Both the position numbers and the translations under genes were made by a program. The notes under the pieces were generated by a model. That model was not told the DNA's origin, did not search any database, and worked only from the letters and a program-made list of their open reading frames with translations. 64,000 nt of DNA from the NCBI GenBank assembly GCA_022393335.1, contig JAJEKB010020868.1, positions 581,556 to 645,555 on the forward strand. Direction: 5' to 3'. The DNA comes from Macrotrachela quadricornifera (lineage: Eukaryota > Rotifera > Eurotatoria > Philodinida > Philodinidae). Each line of letters starts with the position of its first letter. Positions within the stretch are counted from its first letter, which is position 1. Shown one piece after another: positions 59,001 to 64,000 of the stretch.

Positions 59001-59366
59001 TTTATCCTTGCATTTCTCAAAAATACTCTTGATTTCTATTCTGTTCTTTATGCCGTAGATTTCTTCAAAAATGCCAATCGTCTCATTGCTGAGTTTCGCA
59101 TTAAAAAGCTTCTTTTCTTTTTCTTGTTGCTCTTTGGTTTCCACGATGGCTAAATTGATGTAACTTTGTTGAATTGAAAAGGATTTGGACGGATTCATGA
59201 TTAGCTCAATACGATTATTCTGTTGATACGTCTGTTTCACCATTTCAAATAGATTTTTTAATTCCGACTGAGATTTACTATTAAAAGAAATAAGAATAGT
59301 TAGAAAAAGAGAACATTTGCCAGTGCGATTAGATACACATTTTCGTGGGGATGCTTTTGAAAACAA
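56052..59366 (-). CDS. NACHT-domain NTPase with ten HEAT (PBS-lyase-like) repeats
   Basis: A 1,104-codon open frame without damage. Walker A 'GPAGVGKTTFCRY' lies at ~130-142 and Walker B 'ILWLLDGYDEI' at ~213-223, with the sensor 'HILTSRPY' after it: a NACHT-type STAND NTPase, the nucleotide-driven switch of NLR-like proteins. A helical region with 'YFLHLSFQEHFAARYL' follows, as in NLRs. From about 620 to 990 there are ten 35-residue HEAT-like repeats with the core 'ALGKMGEKAATNEVI', several nearly identical. These presumably form the ligand-sensing solenoid in place of LRRs. Cytosolic; the signal is unknown. The N-terminus is uncertain: a good acceptor ('cttttaatag') at 59278 suggests that residues before 'SKSQSELKNLF' may come from an upstream exon. 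Related proteins are numerous in bdelloids. Confidence 0.85.
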   Translation of the reverse strand: MFSKASPRKCVSNRTGKCSLFLTILISFNSKSQSELKNLFEMVKQTYQQNNRIELIMNPSKSFSIQQSYINLAIVETKEQQEKEKKLFNAKLSNETIGIFEEIYGIKNRIEIKSIFEKCKDKRKNILVLGPAGVGKTTFCRYAAYEWATGKIWQQYQLVIFIHLRSLTEDRYPQLASSTRYSLVDLVKAEYFGDGLSERDEILLKERLDESDILWLLDGYDEIAQNVPEHLQYVFDQLLKTPHHILTSRPYLATLSYNVRLEITGFTDDNIKKYVEQFFKQTDYEIDNISLQVSKLLSFLKCNSRIWDFVHVPVNLEMICSLWCDTDWLKTTTLTMTTVYDKMTEWLCRQQLVKRNISSIHMTKEDIYVYLQKELAFLESLAFNALESKNIILPPQLLRIASEESECFLKDQPYLLNIGILKSLDYEPIGTCIEADKSHYFLHLSFQEHFAARYLMKALSGDADQKKKVINFIKTHKYDQRFELVFTFASGLLSDYNDEQCISLFWKMLLEEPSDLIGLRHIQIVIAALEEAGCNRSIPHFDDLINLIIKRINYSVSVRQTHSDHLLSVSLRKSPSLVNQLEILDTFKILFHNSDPSIKKNTLTLVCDLPISSPYLDLIQLCLEALDDTDTDIVVRGSYGLGQMGEKAATNEVINRLSLLLGDTNDRARSSACQTLGKMGEKAATNEVIKRLSLLLGDMNDRVRSSACQTLGKMGEKAATNEVINELLILLDDMKDHVRNDAYNALGNMDEKAATDAVINKLLIHLDDMDDRVRNKAYETFGKIGKKAVTNELIDKLMVLFKDNTDRIRRNAYEALLKMGEKAATDKVIDRLIILLGDANHRVRSDASQALGNMGEKVATDEVINSLMILLNDKDTFVVCSACQALGKMGEKAATNVVIDALVILLGNRNDNIRSSAFETLAKIGENTTTYALVNRLLHLLSNTNNDIKRSVCKALEIISKKSGNDEVLVALLDAYEDSECKICYEMRSSIVNMLDSLPCMSDLKDDTVRKLSNHVSEWEYRFVKNISSEKFLVAFLKTGILFWLPIIRTVFTIQECGVTVGKNTIVLYGNGEPIELPFSNEELGQQLQECFVNVLDESLKSCE

Positions 59367-60367
59367 ATACTCTTCGTACCGATTTGAAAAGGTATTTATT
59401 TAATAGTCATTCCTTGTCGAATAGTATTTTTCTAGTTGCATTTTACTGAGTTCTGAGAAAACATTATGAAAGTTAGAGTTTTGCTAGGAAAAGAAGCAAA
59501 TTCTGTTTTAGATAAAAGAGTGCCACATCTTTCATCGTGCGTTTTAAGCATAAAGTCCTCTCTTTCAGTTTTCATATTTAGAAGTTTAAGATAATCGTTC
59601 TTTGTCAATTCATTACGTGAACAAGACATTCATAACAACGCTTTCAGGCAAATGAGAAATCACTGTTTGTCAGATGGTTTGCCGACGAAATGATTTGATA
59701 GTGTTACGTACCAAGGTTAATAAACGAAATTATTTAGGAAAACGGAAGTATTTATACTGAGGAGAGAAAGAAATGGGCAAGAAGAAGAAGAAGACGATTA
59801 CTTCTACTTTTATTTTCAATTCGGCAATAAGATATGTACGAAGCGGAGATGATGTTATACATCGTCTCTCTAACTGCGCAATAACTCATTTTTAAGTAAA
59901 ATTCAAGAATAGGTCAAATAGTGAAAAACATAAGAGAGGGGTAGAAGAAAAGAAAGATAAAATTATTACTATGTCATAAAAGTGCAGTGACCGAATTCAA
60001 TGCATGTTTTCGCTTACAGATAGTAAAAGATTGGCTTATATTACTATCTGTATGAACTGAAAGTATAGACATTTTCGTATAAAACACACTACCAGATAAT
60101 CGATTAGCATTAGAACTAAGAATAAATCCTGAACCCCTGCTGTACAACAAGAAACCATCTTCTTGTTTCGTGTAAGAGATTACATCATGTATGCGCCTGC
60201 TCCTCCTATTGACGCATTCTACCATGAGTAGTTAGTATATTACTTAAACTCTATTCTCACTAAATTTGTGAAAGTTCCCTACAGACGAACTGAACTGATC
60301 TTGATCATCCATTTCTTTTAAAAAGAATTGGAATATATCATTAACTTTTTTGGAAGGCCTAGTATCG
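59367..60367. other. stretch between NACHT-HEAT and ADP-ribosyltransferase genes
   Basis: Two minus-strand frames (59629-59432, starting MSCSRNELTKND, and 60225-59974, starting MVECVNRRSRR) are open, and the first could hold an upstream exon of the NACHT-HEAT gene. I could not join either with matching phases. Otherwise nothing recognised. Confidence 0.35.
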
Positions 60368-61180
60368 CTATGCATCTTGTTCGACAAGGCCCTTTAAATG
60401 GCGAGACACAAAAAAATGTAGTATAGAAATCCTTCTCGAGTTTATTGTTTTATGCTTTTCTATACAGTATATAATATTATGTGAGTAAATTTTTATTGCC
60501 TTCAAAAAGTAGACTAACCTTTCAGAGTTATGTTCTTGCAAGTGAACAATAGAGAAACGACTTTCAAAGTTAAGCGGTTGAGATTTGATGCCAACATGAG
60601 TGCCAGGCATAAGGACGATCTCTTGCTGGTTTGGAAATGTCGAGAACTTTGAAATATCTTTTCCGCTAATGATGTCAATAGCAAATAGGGTACCTTTTCC
60701 ATCTAAATACTGCTCAACGACTTTGAGATTCATCGAACATGAATTTACACTCCACCAAGTGTTCAGATCACCATCTGCGAATATTGAGCCGACCTCATTA
60801 GACACGCCTCGCCAAACAATTTTCTTGATTGACGGCAATTTCTTGAGAGCATTCATAAACAGCTTCAAGAAGGCGAACCACGGCTTTAATGCATGTCGAT
60901 CTTTAGCTCGAAAAGTTTCATTGAGACAAGAAAAGAAAAGTGTTGGCATTGAGTAAAGATATATTGCCGCCGACTCGTCCCATGTCAACAAAGTTGAATT
61001 TTGATTGCATCGCTTTTTTGCTGTCGATACATAATCTACGACGCCAGGGACCAGTGGAATTATTGTCGTTGTCGCTTCTTCTAGTGTCAAAACGGGCAAC
61101 TGCTGGTAATCGTCGATTGGACTGCGATTGGTATCTTGAAGTTCTGAGAGATTATTGTTTACGAAACGATCAGACATCAT
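60368..61180 (-). CDS. arginine-ADP-ribosyltransferase family protein (ART, R-S-E type)
   Basis: 270 codons. ART family motifs appear in order: 'VWRGVS' (Arg124, NAD binding), 'WWSVNSCSM' (Ser144 region, the S motif) and 'FPNQQEIVLMPGTHVGI' (catalytic Glu187 in the ADP-ribosylating loop). Such enzymes transfer ADP-ribose from NAD+ to protein side chains. The residue two before the Glu is Gln, so the usual E-x-E of Arg-specific enzymes is Q-x-E here. No signal peptide is seen, so it is probably cytosolic. The C-terminus after 'VHLQEHNSER' may be wrong: 'gaaag|gttagt' near 60520 could be a donor, and the Ile/His-rich tail may be intronic. Bdelloids carry many such genes, often thought to be partly of foreign origin. 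Confidence 0.8.
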   Translation of the reverse strand: MMSDRFVNNNLSELQDTNRSPIDDYQQLPVLTLEEATTTIIPLVPGVVDYVSTAKKRCNQNSTLLTWDESAAIYLYSMPTLFFSCLNETFRAKDRHALKPWFAFLKLFMNALKKLPSIKKIVWRGVSNEVGSIFADGDLNTWWSVNSCSMNLKVVEQYLDGKGTLFAIDIISGKDISKFSTFPNQQEIVLMPGTHVGIKSQPLNFESRFSIVHLQEHNSERLVYFLKAIKIYSHNIIYCIEKHKTINSRRISILHFFVSRHLKGLVEQDA

Positions 61181-62690
61181 GAATGTAACTTTTCGTTATT
61201 GTGTTCAGTAACATAAGTTCAAATGGAACATATACTCCTACAAAGGTAAAAAAAACTCCAATTTACACTGAGCTTTAAGCTATCCACCGAATTCTCATTC
61301 TCTTCTAAATCATTTACAAAAAGCTATCCTAAAATTCATGGTATGGTTGTTTGGTATTTACAAAGTGTACAGCGAAATGCTGTTTGCTACTACTTGACTA
61401 TCTACGTAAGAGCACATCGAAAGACTTCGATTTTTGTTTATGAAAAATTTTAAAACATGTTCGTTGCAAACGGAAAGAACCCTAGCAATTCTGGCATTGA
61501 TATGCTACATTTTATTTTAGTGTTATGCTCTCAGAATCGTTCAGATATTAAATCGAGATGATGAAAAAAATGGAGATATAGCACAAGAATCAAGTCTCGA
61601 AATAGACCGTCCGGCTCACCTTATTTTTCTTTCAAGGAAGATTTTTTCTGTGACAAAAGAGAGAAAAAATTGATTTTAATCGATTATAATAACAATGATC
61701 TCGATATGCACTCTGTTCGAGTTCTAGGTTAAAAGCTTCAATTTTTGATACTTCACCGGAAGATTTCAGCTCTACAACTAACAGATGCAACATTATATTA
61801 ATATTTGACACATTCATACTACGCTTTGAGGTAGGGTATCAGTTGCTACCTATTCGTATAATAAAAGTCATTGATAGATTAGATCAAAATAATTAGCTTC
61901 TAAACAAAACCTATCAGTACTTCGTTATTTCAACAGAATTATAATCTTATTTTTCATTTGTAAAGATAGATTCAATTGACTTCAATTTTTTAGAATCAAT
62001 TCTAACAAGCGATTGGTTCAATTGACTAAAAATAACTAAAATCAAATGAAATCTGTCTTTCATAAGTGAAGAATCTAATTTTAATCAGAGTAAAACATTG
62101 TTATTTGAATCAGTTTTTATTCATTGAAAAATTCATTCTAGTCCACGTTTGTTGTGAAAAGTTTATATATGATTTATGCAGCTCGCAACAATCAGAAATT
62201 TTGACTATGCTACTGTTTTGAAATTTTGGTGCAGAGCAAGTAAAGGTTGCCTACTTCTTCCGTTCACTAACATCCCTCATTCACACACAAGACCAAGTGA
62301 CTGTTAACTGTAGTGAGCGGCGTGTGTATTATTGATAGGGAGTAGGATTAATAATATATTAATATTGACAGTATAACCTACAAATAGCAATCTATTTGGC
62401 TCTTTGAAATCGATGAACAAAAATTTGATGCTGAAGAGTTCATGTTAATAAATGATAGTTTTCCCAAAATCGAAAAGTTGGTGAACATACTCTATTCTTT
62501 CCATTCAATGAGTAATTCAACTTATGTCTCGTTCTATTTTCAAAAGTATTGAAATCTTCTGCCCTTATTCAACTTGTGATCATCATGACTATAAAGTTTT
62601 CACAATGCTATGATTAATTACTAAAGAACTCGATGAGTTATATTGTGTGGAAATCCTTTTTGTAAGATATATATATTTATGCTTATATTG
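61181..62690. other. gene-free stretch
   Basis: AT-rich sequence upstream of the ADP-ribosyltransferase gene. Nothing recognised. Confidence 0.45.
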
Positions 62691-62694
62691 TTTC

Positions 62695-62870
62695 CAGTTG
62701 AGCCGGGTCGGGCGCTAACTAGTGGAAGTCGGGTGAGACAGACATCAGTAATTGTTGGCAGGGTGTGGGCCGGATTCGGCCTACATATACAATGGCTAAT
62801 CCACTTCAGGTGATAAATGAGCTGGATTAAGTTGACGATGAGCGGAGTATACTGACCGATTCTTTTCACA
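62695..62870. repeat. G+C-rich block, probably a repeat fragment
   Basis: Clearly richer in G+C than its flanks ('gagccgggtcgggcgctaac', 'ggccggattcggcc'). It has sharp edges but no terminal repeats or tRNA boxes that I can defend. It may be the end of a retroelement or another dispersed repeat. Confidence 0.3.
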
Positions 62871-64000
62871 TGAGCGAGATCCGATCATTGTCACAGTTAT
62901 TTCTCAGAGACAGTTTTTCTTTTATCACATGTTTATCGCCGGTATTATACTATAAAAGCACATTTCACAGTTAATACATTTTTTTCCTTGAAGTATTTAT
63001 GTATCCAAAAGAGCAAAATATTTGGCACCAGCTCGCATAGCTACGTGCGAGCTGTCACACACCTAGCTGGGCCATCAAAAAGTAGCCTAATTTTGAGGCC
63101 GGGTACGGGTGGAATAAAATTAATACTATGTGCGATGAGAAGGAAAGTAGTCACGTTTGAAACCGAGTTAAAGACAGAAGGACAAAGTATATGTTACTAT
63201 AGAAGCACCAAGAAGAATGTGAAATTGATCATTTGAAAGAGTTCGACTACGTGTAATCATATTCCAGAAGACGTTGCTTATAAAAAGAGAAATTAGCACA
63301 AAAACATTTCTTAGCATACGAATGTCGACGCTGGTTTAACGCTACAAGATACGAAACAAAGTCGTAGTCGCAGCGATTCTAGAGTAATATTTAAAAACAA
63401 AATATACCGCAAACATACAGTCACAAGAAAAATATTAATGTAAGCACTTTTGAGTATTAGGATAAACGAAAAGCGAAAACTAAAAAAACATTCATGGGAC
63501 GAAAATCAAAATCAACGTAGAAAGTATATTATCGAAGAAAGAAAAAATTACTAAATAAAAGAGTCAATAAATGCGAAAAAAGGCTCTTCGCCATTTTCGG
63601 GGAATCGAAGCTTGTAGTAAGGTATTTGTTTTTGAAAGGAAGGAAAAAGAAATGATGCCGTTCGTCTACTTGTACGCAGCATTTATATATTGCCATCTCA
63701 ACGCTCTATCAAATAAAAGATTGGATTTAAGAGTATATACGTGTCAGGAAAAATTGGGATTTAGGCAGAATTAAACTTACGAGGGAACCGTCCGAGATGA
63801 TTCACCGCTTTAAAGTTCATACTTTGGGCATAAGTAGGGGACCCCAACACTAAAATAACCCTAAGAGGATTTGAGCCCATGCATCTGTTGCGCTGAGTTA
63901 TAACCGTTTCACTTAATTTTTGCCCTAGGGCACTGGTTCACCTGCAAAACGAAATCAACGATTTTCGACCTGAAATTTTGTCCGTGTAGAGGTCTAATGG
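62871..64000. other. gene-free end of window; hairpin and weak tRNA-like block
   Basis: A perfect hairpin 'agctcgcatagctacgtgcg' lies at 63030-63053. Near 63850-63930 the minus strand has a B-box-like 'ggctcaaatcc' and an upstream 'ataactcagcg', which may be a degraded tRNA or SINE head. Plus-strand frames at 62988-63236 and 63571-63774 are unrecognised. Confidence 0.35.

Noticed and set aside
1..64000. CRISPR arrays, operons, riboswitches or bacterial terminators
   Set aside because: Sequence is eukaryotic, with spliced genes and eukaryotic transposons; no regularly spaced repeats of CRISPR type were seen.

Overview
The window looks like AT-rich nuclear DNA of a bdelloid rotifer (Adineta/Rotaria type). 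This is inferred from the gene content: a lineage-typical two-membrane-segment protein family, F-box and rhodopsin-like receptor genes, an NHL-repeat protein with a Cys-rich exon, a NACHT-HEAT protein, an arginine-ADP-ribosyltransferase and an intronless bacterial-type GH43 enzyme. Introns are GT-AG, many of them 48-500 bp. No prokaryotic operon structure is visible.

Layout. 0-2 kb: a CCGG-rich repeat and a possible small exon pair. 2.1-13.7 kb (minus strand): one nine-exon gene whose phases all agree, giving 1,394 codons in three tandem copies of a 'TM1 - Cys-rich ectodomain - TM2' unit. Its first intron (4.8 kb) and fifth intron are swollen by inverted-repeat elements. 13.7-20.8 kb: a PIF1-like helicase remnant and a dead piggyBac element with a hAT-like element inside it. 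20.9-25.4 kb: an F-box gene cut by a 400-N assembly gap, and a 7-TM receptor. 26.5-30.4 kb: a 1.6-kb foldback element, a Tc1 remnant and a tRNA-derived SINE with a 12-bp target duplication. 30.4-34.2 kb: an ABCC/MRP4-like ABC transporter broken by one TGA at a conserved Trp. 34-46 kb: a transposon graveyard, including a 3.8-kb palindrome carrying three later insertions and a 2-kb Tc1/mariner (IS630-type) element with ~200-bp terminal repeats. 46-48 kb: an NHL-repeat pseudogene. 52.4-54.1 kb: an intact secreted GH43 glycosidase with discoidin and FN3 domains. 55-61 kb: a mariner fragment, a large NACHT-HEAT protein and an ADP-ribosyltransferase. 61-64 kb: no recognised gene.

How the genes fit together. 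There is no single pathway. Cell-surface and sensing proteins (triplicated membrane protein, GPCR, ABC transporter), an innate-immunity-like NTPase and an ADP-ribosyltransferase sit among many inverted-repeat DNA transposons. This resembles the gene-poor accessory regions known from bdelloid genomes. The most unusual items are the triplicated membrane gene, the nested palindrome at 38-42 kb, and the Q-x-E variant ADP-ribosyltransferase next to the NACHT-HEAT gene. All family names rest on motif recognition by eye; no database search was run.
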